Below the pieces are notes generated by a model. That model saw only the letters and a program-made list of their open reading frames with translations, ran no database searches and was not told the origin of the DNA. A stretch of DNA of 64,000 bases from Archilochus colubris. Its lineage: Eukaryota > Chordata > Aves > Apodiformes > Trochilidae. The translations under genes were made by a program, and so were the position numbers. The stretch covers positions 105,734,967 through 105,798,966 of the forward strand of contig CM041084.1 in the NCBI GenBank assembly GCA_023079485.1, given 5' to 3'. Below are positions 36,691 to 51,100 of the stretch, piece after piece; position 1 is the stretch's first letter; each line of letters begins with the position of its first letter.

Positions 36691-39600
36691 CTCTGCTACA
36701 AAATTAAGAAGTAATTTCCTCTACTGAAATAATTTTTTTTATTTCCTGTTTCTATAGCCATGTGATTGCAGATGGCATTTGATTTTCCAGGTGTACCCAA
36801 ACCCATATAATTAATCACTGAAAGAAAGGAAATTTATAGATAACCTCAGATAAATTATAGTCAGTATACTGAATGTACACAGATCCATTATAATATGATT
36901 GTCACAGAAAAATGTCTTTGGAGGAAAGCAGATCCTTGCTTGAAACAAGCATACACAAGTGGAACACACAGAGAGAGCCATGGTCTAGCCTCTGTGAAAG
37001 CCCAGACACTGCTTCTAGAAAAAACAAAAAAATTAGATAATGATTAATCTGCAGCATTTGGTGATGTTTGCGAGGCACTGTACCACCACAAAGGTTTGAT
37101 TACACGAGACATCATCTCTGTGAGCCAGGACTCTGCATGTCTGATGTTTTATAGAGAGAAGAGTGCACCGTGAATATTGACACAAAGAAGGAGTTCTCTG
37201 GAATCTATTCAGCTGTGTGAAATGTTGAGGAAATGGAGCCAAATCAGTGTCCCAGCACCACAGAAATGCCCATGGATCCTCACTGTGTACATCTAATGTT
37301 GCTGTACTCTCAAGTGCCACTTACCCTTAAATTTCCTCTGCTTAAACTGGGGAGAATTACAAAGAATGGCTTTCTCCATAATATTGTTAAAAGAAGACGT
37401 GCTAGTTTTCAATTTTGGATAAAGTCCTTTAGTAGACTATCTATGCATATTCTTCAAAATATATTTCAACTCTCATAGAACACATTCGTTTGAGTGTTAT
37501 CCAGTATCAGCTCATTTATATCCCTGCAGTTATATGGAGAGTTTCCCAGCCTTGAAAGCAAAAATAAAGAGACTAGAATTGGCAGCTATTGGCACTCACT
37601 TGAGTGAGAGCTTTTACTGTTTCTTGCACAGGTCTATATTGTTTTTTATCCTTTTAGGAACTGTTCTTTTATTTTGAGGACTGCTGGAGGGGAAGCTAAG
37701 GAAGAAAACCAGAAGCCTGGAGGTAGTGACTCAAGTAAAAGTGTTCACACCTTCGTTTTCTACGGGTGTTAAAAGAAGAAGGGAAGAATGAAAGCAGCCA
37801 AATGCAGTCTGGGAAACGAGTAAATGCTCACCAAGAGCTGCTGGCAGCAGAGGTGAGAGATGGGTGACAAGCTTCCTAGCTCGTTCCTTTCATCACCAAG
37901 GTCACCAGTGGCTGTCACACAGGTGTCACAAACCCACAGGGAAGAGGAAGTGGGGAAGGGCTGTGCTTTGTGTGTGAAGGATGAGCCCCCTGGCAGGAGT
38001 TGTAGGGACAGGGTGTGGTGAAGGCAACCAAGAGGAGGACCCAAGGGTGCTGAAGGAGTTTCATTGAGAAAGACGGGGAGGGCAGGGGAAACAGAAAGAA
38101 GAAGTGTTGTAAGACAAGGTAAAGAATAGGTGAGTGTAAACTAACCATGAATAAATTGAGGAAGGAAATTAAGAGAGATATCCTTGCTTTGAGAGTTGTA
38201 TGTTCTGGAGAATCCGTCCAATTAGAGCAGCTATAGAAAAGCCACTAACCATAATGTTAAGAAAGACCTGTGCTGGGTAGAGAGCATTGTTTTATGGCTA
38301 CCAGAGACAGTAAAGGACCAGGGCCTGTAACCCACAAGGTCCTTTCCTGGTTTGTGTTCCTAATTAAATGAAGCATTTGTTTGCTCACATCAAGCTGGGG
38401 GTGTGTGAATGAAGAGAAACTTTTCTGTTCCTCCTAGACCTTCCCCACAAGCAATCTCCTCGACAGCACAAATCTGACTGTAACAGTAAAACAAATGTGG
38501 GGCCTGAAGAATAAACAAGCACACACCAGGGGAGTGGTGTTAAACAGTGAAACTCTCAACTACTTCTGTGCACCAAATCCAGACACCCTCACTCCCTGTC
38601 TACCAGAAAAAGGGTTTCTTATGGCATAGAAAACTGTTTCTGGTGGTGGAAGCCAACTTAATTACAGGATTCCTGTTAAATCTTCAAATAGAAAATACAA
38701 AAGGAACATTTAAGGGCCATAGAACTGCATTCCCAAAAGCTGAGCAGAAGTACTGTAGCTCTAGATTTGTACTCATTCCAAGGGCAAGAAGGACCAAGAA
38801 AATTGTACCTTTTCAGATAGCTTTATCATAGTTTTTGGTAGGTTTTTCCAGTAGGTTTTGGTACAGTCGCAATCAAAAGGGAGACTGCACATTGGTTTTT
38901 AGTTTCTAAAGACTGCTCAGACATTTGGTAGTAAATGTCATCAGTCTTAACAGAGATATTGTAACTGACTGGTTATTATATCACTATAATGAAGGATGAA
39001 GGACAGGTTTTAGGAAGATGAACTGAAGCAGAATGGACTACAGCAGAAGCTGCTGGATTGGCAGAAAAAAGCATTTTGACTGTTCTCCTATTCGGTTTAC
39101 TTTTTTTTTTTTTTTTTGCAAATGTTAAGGTGAACGAGGCAAAGGAGAAACACAAATACATTGCAGTTAGAAATACCAGGGTGTGCACATGTGGCTCCTA
39201 GGCACCACTATGAACCTGTACCTCAGGACAACAGGTCATCCCAGGAATAGTCTGTGCTTGGAGCACACAGTGTCATCAACAAGGACTGGTGCCAGGTTCT
39301 GTTCTGATGCAGAAGCTAGGAGCTCAGCAGGGAAATACATTTATTTTCCTCATGCATACAAAGCTAGATCAGCTTTGGAACTGGAAACTTGAAGTGGTCA
39401 CAGCATATTGAATCTCCAAGACTGGCCTGGAACTTGGGGAAAGGTAGAATTTGTCCCATGCCTCTTTTATCTGACAGTGCCAAGCCACTGTAATAAAAAG
39501 GATTAGAGCCACAGTCACATCTTGCCTTGAGCTCTCAGGAATTTCTGTGTGCTTTTAAACATTTGATGAGCAGAGGAGCAATATCATATAAGCAACAATG

Positions 39601-40264
39601 ATGTGGCTGTTCTGATATGGAAGATGTAAAAGGATGAGCTATCTGAGTCCCAGAGTACTCCAACTATGAGTTTGTGGGCTGGAATATACTGTGAGACTGG
39701 GAGCATCCTCAGTGAGCAGAGGAGGGAGTTCTGTAGAGAATGCAAGGGAGCTGTGGGAATGCAACACTGGAACTGGGCACTGCAAGATGGAGGAGAGGTT
39801 TGAGAAGTACCAAGGAAACACATCAAGGTACATCAAGGTACAGAGAGAGAACAAACCATGGGTATACAATCTTCAGAAAAGGTCTAATGATATAATATTT
39901 ACAAAATAATGATAATACTTCAGTCATCCTCTTACTGGAAATGTTGTAGCAATACAGAAGACCATGTGCAGTGCCTGCCTTGCAATGGAGCCAGTACAGA
40001 AACATTCAGACAGCTAATCTAATGTTATCAGTTACATTCACTGCCTTTCACCAACAATACTCTTTCACTTTATGTATGCCTTGGCATGAAAGCCATGCAT
40101 GTCATCAGCAAATGCTAAACCTGATGTCATTTAGCCTTTCTTTTAGTTTTGCTTACTATTCCATCTTCTTTGGCAGATGGGGCACTGTTTGATGCTTTGG
40201 AAGTGGGGCTTTAAGCCTGGTGCCTAAACGTGCTCCAGCATACGGGGTTAATACTTCCTTCTCA
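36691..40264. other. Intergenic, no gene recognised
   Basis: No exon or named repeat recognised. A 17-T run lies at 39102-39118 and a small 'catcaaggta' duplication at 39819-39840. Pyrimidine-rich antisense frames near 37.8-38.1 kb are compositional artefacts. Confidence 0.45.
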
Positions 40265-40480
40265 TGTGTCTTTTTTATTGAGATTTTTTTTTGGTTGTTT
40301 TGTTTTGGGGGCTTTTTTTTTTATTGGTGGTGGTTCTTTTTTTGTTTGTTTGTTTGGTTTTGGTTTGTTTGTTATTTTTTTGAGGGTTGTTTTGTTTTGT
40401 TCTGGGGTTTGTGGGGGTTTTTTGTTTGATTGGGGTTTTTTTGTTTGTTTTTTTGGTTTTTTTGGTTTTCTGGAGAAAAC
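40265..40480 (+). repeat. G/T-rich low-complexity tract
   Basis: About 215 bp dominated by T runs broken by G runs ('ggttgttttgttttggggg', 'tggggtttgtggggg', 'tttttggtttttttgg'). It resembles the tract inside the LTR at 24.3 kb, but no LTR sequence was recognised around it. Confidence 0.85.
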
Positions 40481-43400
40481 GAGAAGGGAAAAAAAAAAAC
40501 GCCAAAGCCACACCCTCCTCCCCGCCTTCCCTCGCATCGTCCTTGTGTTAGACTGAGAGGGAAAGCAACTGGTGTTGCCATAAGAGGGCACACTGCAGCT
40601 GTAGCTTCGACACAGCCCACCAAATCTCTTCCAGGAACGAGAGACATGCCAGTGCCAGTTGCTTCTCCTCTTGAGAGTGTGGAGTGTTTGGAAGAAAGTG
40701 CAGGAGGCTTTCTTTTAAGTTTCCCAAATGTTTGTTTGTCTACTGGCTTCCCGGTCCCCAGCCTGCCTCTCACCATTGCAGTCTTCTCTTCCTTCATGTT
40801 GCCTTTAAATAAAAGTTTCAAAGCCTGCAGAATTGTTGCACTTCAAGTTAATATTTCTGGCCACAGTTTTAATGAATCTGTAATTTCTTGGTCTTGGTGT
40901 ACTGCAGCCAGGGAACACACAGAGATGCTTTGGAGAGTGTGTACTGTATAAGTGAGCAATAGGGAGCAGGTGAATGCAAAAACATCCTATCTTGGGGTGA
41001 AGAGATGAAGATCTCTCATAGTGTATCACAGAAGCCAAGCCAAAAGCATATTTGCAAGGAGTTCCAAGCCTTGTATTACTAAAAATATCATGACAATATC
41101 AGTATGAGGAGTGTGGACAAAATAAGACAAATTATCAATGTGTCAATCACAGCAGGTGTTCTTTGGTTAAAATAATATTAACAAAACTCTACAATATTTC
41201 AAGGCTGTAAGTCCACTGGATAGATAGAAACAACGTAGCTCAACAGGCATGGAGTACAGCAAAGCAGAAATAAACAGAGGCTGCTACTACAAGTCTACTC
41301 CTGAGTTTCAAAGCAAGAACAGCAAAGTCCTTTTCCAGGTAGAGTAGAGAATGGACTGTGGGAAACACCCTGTCCCTGACAGAGGGACACATTGGATGCA
41401 CTCAGCATTTTTTTCCTCACTTAGTGACTTGGGTAAGTATACATGGAAGAGATTTAGGAGGAATTTTGTGTACAAGTGGTAGGAATTATAATGATAAGAG
41501 GTAATTATTTTTTGTAACTGAGAGCTCAAACATATTCTGTGTCATTCCCTTTCCTTTTACAAAAAGTCTGGAAACATAACAAATTCTCACATGTGTTCAT
41601 AGCATACACAGTGAATTTACACTAAAAGTTTATTGGAAGGCTTCTTCTATCAGTGAGGCATTTCAGAAACTTGAAGAGAATGTCCTGCAGCTCACATCTG
41701 GTTTGATGTGATCCCTATTTTCCTGGATGCCTCTGTGCTATTTCATGTTCCCTCCACTCCCTAGAGCTGTTTGTTCTATCGCTTTTTTAGGCTATAGCCT
41801 AAAAGCCTGAGTGCCAGGCTACTAGGATGGAGATCATTCTTTGTTGTACCTCAACATTCAATGGCTTATTGAAGTTCTGAGTCCGGGTTATCACACTATG
41901 GTTAACTCCTAATAATGACAATCTGACCTGCTAGTACAAAATTACATGTAATAAAAAATGATAAACATTTATGTCTAGGAGTAAAATTCACAGCCTTCCT
42001 AAATAAGTTGACAAGGCTGTCACCACATCTCTGATAGCTAGAAATACCACAGCTCCTGTATATTATTGTCAGCCTGGTTGTTGTCAAGATCATAAACTAT
42101 CTGTTTTAAAGCATTATAGTACTAGTGTTCTAAAAGAGGAATCCCCTAAAAATACTTGGATAACACCTACACCTTGCAGACATTGCTCTTAGCATGTGCT
42201 ACATGTTGCTTTTCTGTCCAGCTGGTTGAGGGAATGGTCAGACATCCTCTGGAAGAAGATTCTAATGGTTATTGGACATGACTGAAAAGTTGTCCCATTG
42301 TCATTTTGTGAGCAAAGCTCCTAGGGCCAATAAATGGTCTTCAAATGTATCAGTGCAGACTCTACCATCTTGGCATAAATGTCACAGGTGGCTTAGCCAA
42401 GGTTACTTTCCACTGAGGAGCACTCATTTGCTCTTTTCCATGTTCTGTGGCAGACAGATAATCTGGAGCAAAGTGGAGGAACAGGACAGTGATACCCAGA
42501 TCTACTCTGCATGCTACAGATTTACACTGCATCTCTGCAAATGTGTTCAACTGTATGCTGAAGTCCCTTAGTATCAATTATCACTCTTATGAACACTGGA
42601 ACCATTTCAATCTTTCGTCCAGCAAGAGCCTATGCAAAGAGAAATAGATGGCTTCAGACCAGTTGCTAGGAACCCATACAGGTGAGCATAGACTGCTTGT
42701 GCATGTGAGGTCAAAATTATGTTGACATGTTGACAATTTCTTCTCATGGTGCCACAGCCTTTGCCTGTGTTGATGCTAGAGGGAAGGATTTGCAGACTTT
42801 TAGGTCCAAAGTCATCTAGATTCAAGAGGTTTGCTTTTCCCAAAGAGCTCATCTGCTGTAGTCCATAGGAGTACACTTCAATTGTTCAGTTCAGTTCACT
42901 TCTGGTAACGACTTAAAGTGCATCATCTTGTCATTTGAATAATTTATTTTTGCTGCCACTGAAGTCGGTATTGACTTATCCTCACAGCACAACATTACAG
43001 CTTTGTTTCCATATGTTAGTTTAACTGAGTAGGCGACATCCAGCAGAAAAAAAGATATTTCTTTTCCTAACAGAGGTTAGGACAACTTATGCTGCCTCTG
43101 GGACTGTGAGCTCATCTTTGCGTTGACCTTACTAGTTAGCAAGATAAACTTCTGCTTCTCTTATGAGGTTGGTTTGTGACTGGATTTTGACAAAAGCTCT
43201 GAGGCTCGTGTAAGGAATGTAAGGATGGACTCCCTAAGATATTAAATTGAAGAAAAGGTATTAAAATATCGTGCAATTCCTAATGTGAAACATTTAATGT
43301 GAGATTTTGCTTGCTGTAAAGTATCTTTTGAAATGCCTATTTTCACACTCTTTATTTCACCATCTATATATTTTTTTAAATTATTCCTAATACAGTTTTC

Positions 43401-44519
43401 ACATAGTCTGTCTGAATTTATGTTAGCACAGTCACACTGCACTGAGCACACCACCTTCACTATTGCATAATCTCTGGCAATTTATGTTAAACATTGTCTG
43501 AGACAGCTTTCAAGCCACCTGAGGCCACCTCCTATTATGCAATCCAAGACTCATACATTCAACATATCTAGCCCTACACAGAGGTTTTTTGATTTGCCCT
43601 GCATTACTTTGAGAGGAATGGCTGCCCTAATGTCCTGACAGCATTTAATCCCAGAGCCATTCCCAGTGGAGATACTTTGCCTGCTTTATTTGATATAGAA
43701 CAATCATTAAAAAGAAAGGATTAATGCAAGTGTACAACATCAATGCAAATTATTTAATTAACAGCCTGGGTGTATACTTTAAATCCAGGAGTCTCAGATC
43801 ATGGCATTTCCAGCTCTTAGAGTTGTAACAGATGATCACATGAGGTTTAAAAAAGCAGAAATCCAAAATGTTTTTAATTTAAAAGTAATCTGGTTTTTAA
43901 AAAAGAATGTTGGAATTATGAGTCTTACAACACAACTGGTAATTTGGATTTGGCACATCAGTTATGGTAAAGCTTTCACAATTTTTTTGCAAATATGATC
44001 TTCTTGTCTTGTTTTCACCAAATAAGCAAATCTAAACAAACCAAGACAAACCTAACCTTCCTCCTATTTAACACCAGCTATCTATCCCCAGGTACTCAGT
44101 AGCAATCTCTGTAAACCCCAAACTGAAAGTTGTGGGTCTAGGCGAGCTCAATAATATCATGCCACCCACAGCAGCCTTTTCAGTCAGGAGAGCTGGCAGC
44201 AGTGAATAAGTAGAAAGAAGCTCACTCTCTTTGACCAAAAATCTGTCACTGAGGAGGTTTTTACTGCCCTGTTACTGCCCATCAGGGAGGGACAGGAAAG
44301 GCACAGCCACAATGTAAGTACATTTGTTGAGGATTGTATTTTTGGCATCACCATTCCTTCAGGTTCCTGTGTAGATCTGTTGAAGTAGAATAGCTGCCCC
44401 ACAGAAATCACCCTGCCTCTAAGGCATCTACTTCATTAGTAAAGTTTGGCCTGTGGAAAAAAAAAAAGGAATTTAAAATACACCTGTGGTGATTTTTGTC
44501 AAGGGATAATGCTGGCTAA
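40481..44519. other. Intergenic, no gene recognised
   Basis: The first 200 bp (40490-40700) are relatively GC- and CpG-rich, with a KLF/SP-like 'ccacaccctcctccccgcc'. The rest is ordinary AT-rich DNA. The longest open frame in the window (173 codons, 40430-40951) starts inside the adjacent G/T tract and has no recognisable domain, so it is not called. Confidence 0.45.
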
Positions 44520-44905
44520 ATATGAGCCAGCACTGTGCCCAGGTGGCCAAGAAGGCCAGCAGCATCCTGGCTTGTATCAGGAATAGTATGGCCAGCAGAA
44601 GGGAAGTGATTGTGCCCATGTACTCAGCACTGGTGAGGCTGCACCTTGAGCAGTGTGTTGAGTTCTGGGATCTTCACTACAAGAGGGACATGGAGGACAA
44701 AAAAAAGCAACAAATCTGGTGAAGGGTCTTATTAGGAGTCACTGAGGGGAACTTGGGATGTTTAATCTGGAGACAAGTAGGCTGAGGGGAGATCTTATGC
44801 TTCTCTACAACTACCTGAAAGGAAGTTGTAGCAAGGTGGGTGTTGGGATGGGTGTTGGTCTCTTCTCCCATGTAAAAAGTGATAGGACAAGTTGAAATGG
44901 CCTCT
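44520..44905 (+). mobile_element. CR1 LINE internal fragment lacking the 3' end
   Basis: ORF2-derived sequence: 'agccagcactgtgcccaggtggccaagaaggccagcagcatcctgg', 'tcagcactggtgaggctgcacctt', 'ctggagacaagtaggctgagggg' and 'tacctgaaaggaagttgtagc'. The match fades after 'aaaagtgataggacaag' and no terminal tail is present. It is truncated at both ends. Confidence 0.88.
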
Positions 44906-47529
44906 ATAGGTTTTCCTTCTAGGAATTGGAAAGCTTATTGTTATTAAGGTCCTTCTACTGCAGCCTTTATAGGGGTGGAGGTAAGAACTCTTCTGCATAG
45001 CTGTACAGGAGATGTCTGAGGAGAAGCCTAGTGCAACACAGCTCATTTCTTGATTTGCCAAGTGCTTATCCCCTTCTCTGCCTGCTTTCAGCTTGCCTCC
45101 TTGTCAGTCTGGCCATGAATGACCCTGTATCTATTTTCCCACTGCTGCATTATACCAACAAATGAGTTCAGATACATGAAGTTCTCTCTCTCAATCTTCT
45201 GCACATGGAGACACTGAAGAGAAAGTACCTCTTTCTGTGATGGTCTTGTGATGGCAAAGGAACCTTCAAATATTTGCTAGATGAGTCCTCTGATCTGATT
45301 CAGCCCTAAATTGTACAAGGCAAATTTTGTACATGACAAATCACTTGGGAGCCCTTTCCAGGACTGAGGGATATAGTGTGGATTTCCCAACCTCTGATGA
45401 AAAAAATGGAAATTAACTAAATTTTTCACCTTGTACTCTTCAGGCTCCTTCCAGCACCTGGAAGCTATACTATATAGCTATGCTATATATAACTGCCAGA
45501 ATGTGAGCTTTTTCCTTTTACACAGTATGTTGTTAGCACACACACACCAAAAAAAAAACAACGAACCACCCACTGGCCCCTAAGACACAAATGGAAGGAG
45601 ATATGAGAAATACAAACATTTTTAGGCAAATATGGAGCTCTTAATGATAAATTCTAAATAATTGCCAAAACGTCAAGAAAATTAATAAAAAAGGGCTTGA
45701 CTCAAGAGAAAAAATTAGATTCATAATGAAAGAAAGTTCCAAGAGACTATAAGGTGTTTGGTTTTTGTTTTGTTTGTTTGTTTTTTAATTTAAGAAAAAA
45801 ACATTTCAGATAGTGAAAATGAAGAATCTGAACCAGAAATTAAGATGCTTGGACCATCATTGTAAAAACCTCCGCAGTGCTTTTAGGGTCCCAAATTAAT
45901 TGAAGGGACAGCACTCTATGCAGGAGAAATAGACAAATGAGACCACGTGATGGAGGGTGCCATCAGATCATGAGGACCAAAGACATCAGACAGCCAGAAG
46001 AGTTAAAGCATACTCAAGTGGCACTTTCTGACACAGGCAAAAAAGAATAAAAATGATAGTGCAAGGCTTTGCTACATGAGAAAATGAATTGTTCTGCCTA
46101 ATTCCTTAAAAACATTTGAGTATTCAACACATAGAAAAGATGAAATAGAATGTGGACAATCTGAAAGAAACAGTTCTGTAAGAGGAAAAAAGACAAAAAA
46201 AACACCCCTCCAAAAAAAAAAGCAAAACCAGTCAAACATACAAAGCACTTTTTCTAACTGGGGAGAGAACAAAATACTTTTGCTTTCATCTATTCCTGAC
46301 TACTTGGACACAATAGCAATATCTACTATATATAAACCTTAGAAGCTCTTCAGCTGTGCTCAATAAAGGATATTTGTTTTTATTCAGAAAGGCTAGTGGT
46401 AAAAGAAGTTGGGGGATATTTTGTTTACACGGTACTAAATTAACCTATGGATCGCTTCTCCAAGGGTAGCTCTAGGAATGACTAGGATGCAGAGTGTTCC
46501 AGATGGCCTTTTCAACCTCCTTTGCTAAAGCTCCCTCCATGGTATTTGCTGGGCTCTTTTAAACCTTAAGGGTTGGAGGACACAAAGCTTTATTCTCACA
46601 TTTTAGTCTTAAGGCTAGAGAAGCTTCTGCATTTATACCCTAGCAACACTTGCCTCCAGTAAATCTGAAGTATGCTGGGCAGCTGTGGAAGGGGGAAGAC
46701 AAATAAAAAAGCTTTGTGTCTGAAACATTTGTGTTTGTGTGCATCCTACCCTGCACAGCTGGTCTGACTCAGGTCTGAGAAGATGCTGTGCAGCTGTTTC
46801 TCTGGAGCGATACCTGTGGGCAAACATCCATGTACATCTTCCTCATCTCCAGAGTTCATTTTGTCCCTGCTCTGTCATGTTTAATCACAAAGCATTAGGC
46901 TTTTTCTTACTGGATATTCATGTGCATATGTTCAGAACTTCAAGAACTGACTGACCACTGTTCTAGCTTTCCTATTGATGTTATTTTCTTTCAAATCAGA
47001 GCCCAGGGACTTGCACAAGACAGAATCCCATCTTTGCAAAACTGATTCTTCTTTTCTGAGACACTATTTACACTATTGCAATTGTCTCTGGGTTCAGCTG
47101 GTGCAAACTGACTTCATCCTTCCCGTGGAGCTTAGGTAGGATCTAGCCTGTGTACTATACAGCTTTGGCATGTCCAGGAAGATGAGATTCTCAGCAACTC
47201 TGCTGCTGTTTGAAGAAAGTGTCCCCGAGTCCAAAGTGGGAGCTGCATCCTGAAGAAGCTCAGAGAAGGAGTCTATAGAGAATAAACCATCTAATTTCAG
47301 CCTTGATGAGATCATTCAACTGGAAAGGCAGGCAATAAAGCCAAACAAAACAAAATAAGTGTGCATTCTAATCTGAAGATGGGAGTGTTAGGCAGCTAGG
47401 CACTGAGATACCATGCAAACTGAAATAATTAAGCACTAGAAAAGAATAGTGAAGATATCACTGTAATTGTCAAAGTGGTTTTTTTTGAGGACAAACTAAT
47501 GGATCTCCAATGCCCCGAGATCGTAGGCT
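44906..47529. other. Intergenic, no gene recognised
   Basis: AT-rich sequence with short unsupported frames. Small A-rich runs lie near 45546-45558 and 46196-46221. Nothing else recognised. Confidence 0.45.
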
Positions 47530-48195
47530 CATAGAATACTTCAGGATGGAAGGAACCTTTAAGACCCACCTAGTCCAACTCTCCTGCAATGAGCAGGACC
47601 ATCTTCAGCTACATCAGGTAGCTCAGAGCCCTGGATAGACTGACCTTGAATGTTTCCAGGGATGGGGCATAATGAGTTCTTTGGGCAGCCAGTTTCAGTG
47701 TCTCACCACTGTCACCATAAAAATTTTCTTGCTCATATCTAGCTTAAATCTAACCTCTTTTAGTTAAAAAACATTGCCTTTTGTGTGCTATGGCAACAAA
47801 CACTGCTAAAAACTTCATCCCCATCTTTCTTATAGGCCCCCTTTTGATACTTAAAAGCCCCAATAAAGTCTCCTTGGAGCCTTCTCTTCTCCAGGCAGAA
47901 CAATCTCAACTCTCTCAACCTGTTTTCACAGAAGAGGTGCTCCAGCCCTCTGATCATCTTCATGCCTACTCTGTACCTGCTTGAACAGCTCCATATCTTT
48001 CCTGTGCTGAGGATCCCAAGAACTGGACACAGTACTCCAGGTGGGCTATCATGAGAGCAGAGTAGAGTGCAAGAATCAGGTCTTGCAACATGCTGGTCAC
48101 AGTTCTTCTGATGCAGTCCAGGATACTTTTAGCTTTCTGGGCTGCAAGTGCACACTGATGGCTCATGGCCAGATTTTCTTTCACTAGATTTTCTG
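47530..48195 (-). mobile_element. CR1 LINE, 5'-truncated, antisense
   Basis: Read on the minus strand it gives 'atgagccatcagtgtgcacttgcagcc', 'tactctgctctcatgatagcccacctggagtactg', 'cagagggctggagcacctc', 'ttgttctgcctggagaagagaaggct' and 'agtggtgagacactg'. It ends 'aggttccttccatcctgaagtattctatgag'. This is a long, degraded ORF2-to-3'-end copy. It is the only clear CR1 in the window on the minus strand. Confidence 0.9.
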
Positions 48196-51100
48196 TTCCA
48201 AAATAAACAATCCCCGCAGAATAAATGGGGCTAACTGTAACGTACAGTAGGATAATGGTAAAATGTTTCTTATGCTAGAGTGTTCCAAAATATGTAAGGT
48301 AATAATTTTTTTAATGATTCAAGTGTGGAGAAAAAAAAAAAAAAAGTCTTATGGCAAATGAATCTTGGGAGGAAGCAGCAGAACCTTATTGGCTCCATGG
48401 CAGTAGGAGGCAGCAGTGACAGCTCTTCAAGCTGAAAGCCATACGCCTCAGAAATAAGTGAAAATAAGTGACTGAGACATGAGAATGCCACTGAGACACA
48501 GCAATTTCAAATGGCAGCTCATCTTCCACACTTTTACCCACTGATCTTGCCCATTGCTGGGAAGGAACCCAATGACTGTGCAAAGTTGTCCATCTCAGTG
48601 CATAGTTCATGCATGGGTGCATGCACATGTAGTTAACCAATGCAAACCTTTCAACATACTGTGAATTTCAGAGCTTTTTCTGACCATTCATGTCAAAAAG
48701 GAAGCAGACATGAAACACCACAAGAAGGCCACTGCTGTGTGTGCATGGAGAGGGGTGGTTGGGCACTCTGCCAGGCAGACCCACAGAAAGCCTCTCCTCT
48801 GCCTATTGCACACAGCAAGGTGAGAGACAAGTGATATAAGCTCCTTTTGTCTTTCAAAAGGACCTTGTGATTGCTTTTTTTTCAGCTAGATTATTCCATA
48901 GTCTTTGTACTTGCAAGGATTGCTTTTCTAATGAGGCAAGAAAGGTCAAAAGAAATTAATACCCAAGATAACAGTTATCAGTCTGATATAAATAAAGCAG
49001 CTTATAATGCTTGCAATACACCACAATCTGCAGCTGATAAAGGAGTCTAAAGCCAAAGAAGGGTTCAAAAGGAAGCTGATATTGGGAATATCTACACTCT
49101 AAATTCTCTTTTTAAGCAGATGACTGGGCCAGAGGTGCTGTTTGAAGTTGTCACTGCTGCAGCCAGTGCTGCCACTGAAGCTTAGCACAAGGACAACACT
49201 CACCCAGCACAGCTCAGCCTCCCCCATCCACTGGCTCAGATGTGATCCCACAAGTCTATGTGCATTATCCTCACACAACAGGGACCACATTTTTATCCTG
49301 TAAGTGATCCCACAGTGTCAGCAAACACTGGGTGAAAGGGGCACTGCAAAGCTCTCCCTTGACAGCAGTTTGCTTTCCTGTTCCCCCAGGACCCCACTGC
49401 ATCTTAACCCTGGAGACAGCTATTTCACTACTCGTTTGCCTGTCTACCCTCCAGACAACAAGATTCCTGTTTGTGGGTCTTCCAAAATGTCAAAGCAGCT
49501 CCTACTGTATATGTTAGTGACCCCAGAAGAATTTTACTAGCTCTGCCCAAATTGTCTTGGGAACTTCTTTCAGTGAAGTGCAGATCATGTATGTATTAAG
49601 ATATATGCCACACATACAGACACACACAGACACACACACCCCAAGCCTCTGGAGCTTGGATATGAAGAAGATGAAGGCCAGAGTTGAACCTCTATGAGGG
49701 CTGAATTTCAGATATGAGTCTGTTCTCAGCTCTTTCTGCTGAGATGCTATCCCTGATAAGTTTTCATATTAACCATTTTCAGGATCCTATTCTACCTTTG
49801 TGAGCGTCATGTATGTTTTAAGAGCTAAACTTCACATTCCCAGTGAGGAACCAGACAACCAGAAGAGTAATTGCTACAGGAGCCAACTTCCATTGCTGAA
49901 GCTCCTTGTGGGAGCTTGGTCTCATAAGCCATGCTTTAGAAAAAGGAAAAGCCAGAGTCCTTTCTATAATTTTTCAAAGCCTTAGCTCTCCACTTTTCCT
50001 ATGAATTTTAAAACCGTCTGGCAAATTCAGTGGTGTATACATCCCTGCATAATCTTCACTCTCATCTATTTAGCTCATTTCCATAGTGATATTAAATCTC
50101 TTTCACAATCACCTCTTCACTGAAAAATATTTTTCCACAGTAAATCATTCATTCCCAGTTGAACGCACATCCAGACTCTTCTTAGACATATTCTATTTCC
50201 TGATTTTTTTTTCCTTGTGTTCCAGTCCTTTAGGATCATGAAATGTCTCCAGTGACCACATGATGCCTTTTTTTTCTTTTAACAGGTAATTTATTTGCAA
50301 CAGTAGTGTGAGATACAGAGATACAAGTGGGAACCATGTAATCTTGTAGTGTTTTATACTGTATTTTCCAGTAGATTATTCCAAATGTTACATCTGGAAA
50401 TTTTAAGTCCTATAACATTAGTTCTGGTATCACGGTGACTAAGCTTTTCAATAATAAGCAGTCTTGTAGAAAAATCCATGTACATAGTTTTATTTACCTC
50501 ATTTGTCCTAAATTACAGACTGCATCTGTATGCATTAGATCAAGTGGGTAACAAAGTTCAATCTATATTCACATCTTTTCTATTTAGTTAGTCCTTGAGT
50601 AACTCAGATACACACAGGTTGATTTGACACTCAAAAAATTGTGCATGGTGTAGGCAAGTTGCTCAGAAAGTAAATTCTCACACATTTTATTTAGATTAAA
50701 AATGTAGGGTGTTGTATAGCATCCTGAATGTGTTACACAGACTGCAGATAAAATGTTGCACAACACAGCACCAACTGCTCTGCCACCAGGCACTAGAAAG
50801 GTGGAAATTTGAAGGTCATCTTAGCTTTCTAAGCAGATACTGTGACAATTGTTAATAATCAGAAATAAAACACATTTTGAAAAGCTCATATGCGAATGCA
50901 TGCCACAAGTCTAAACACTGAGATGCATCTTGATCCTGCTTCCACTGAATGAACGATACAGATCCCAAATATTTCAACAGGTTTATAAAAACTCAAATGC
51001 TGCAGATTACTTTTTTTTTTCCTGAGAATAGTTAGAATTTTAATGATAAAACTCCTCAGAGTTTGTACAACTCAAAAGGTATTTGTGTGCCTCAGTGTAA

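Noticed and set aside
38170..38570. Possible retroviral LTR suggested by 'gaagaataaacaag' and a balanced base composition
   Set aside because: No terminal inverted ends, target duplication or resemblance to a known avian LTR could be seen.
40430..40951. 173-codon open frame, the longest in the window
   Set aside because: It begins inside a G/T-rich tract, overlaps a 149-codon frame on the other strand, has no recognisable domain and no splice context.
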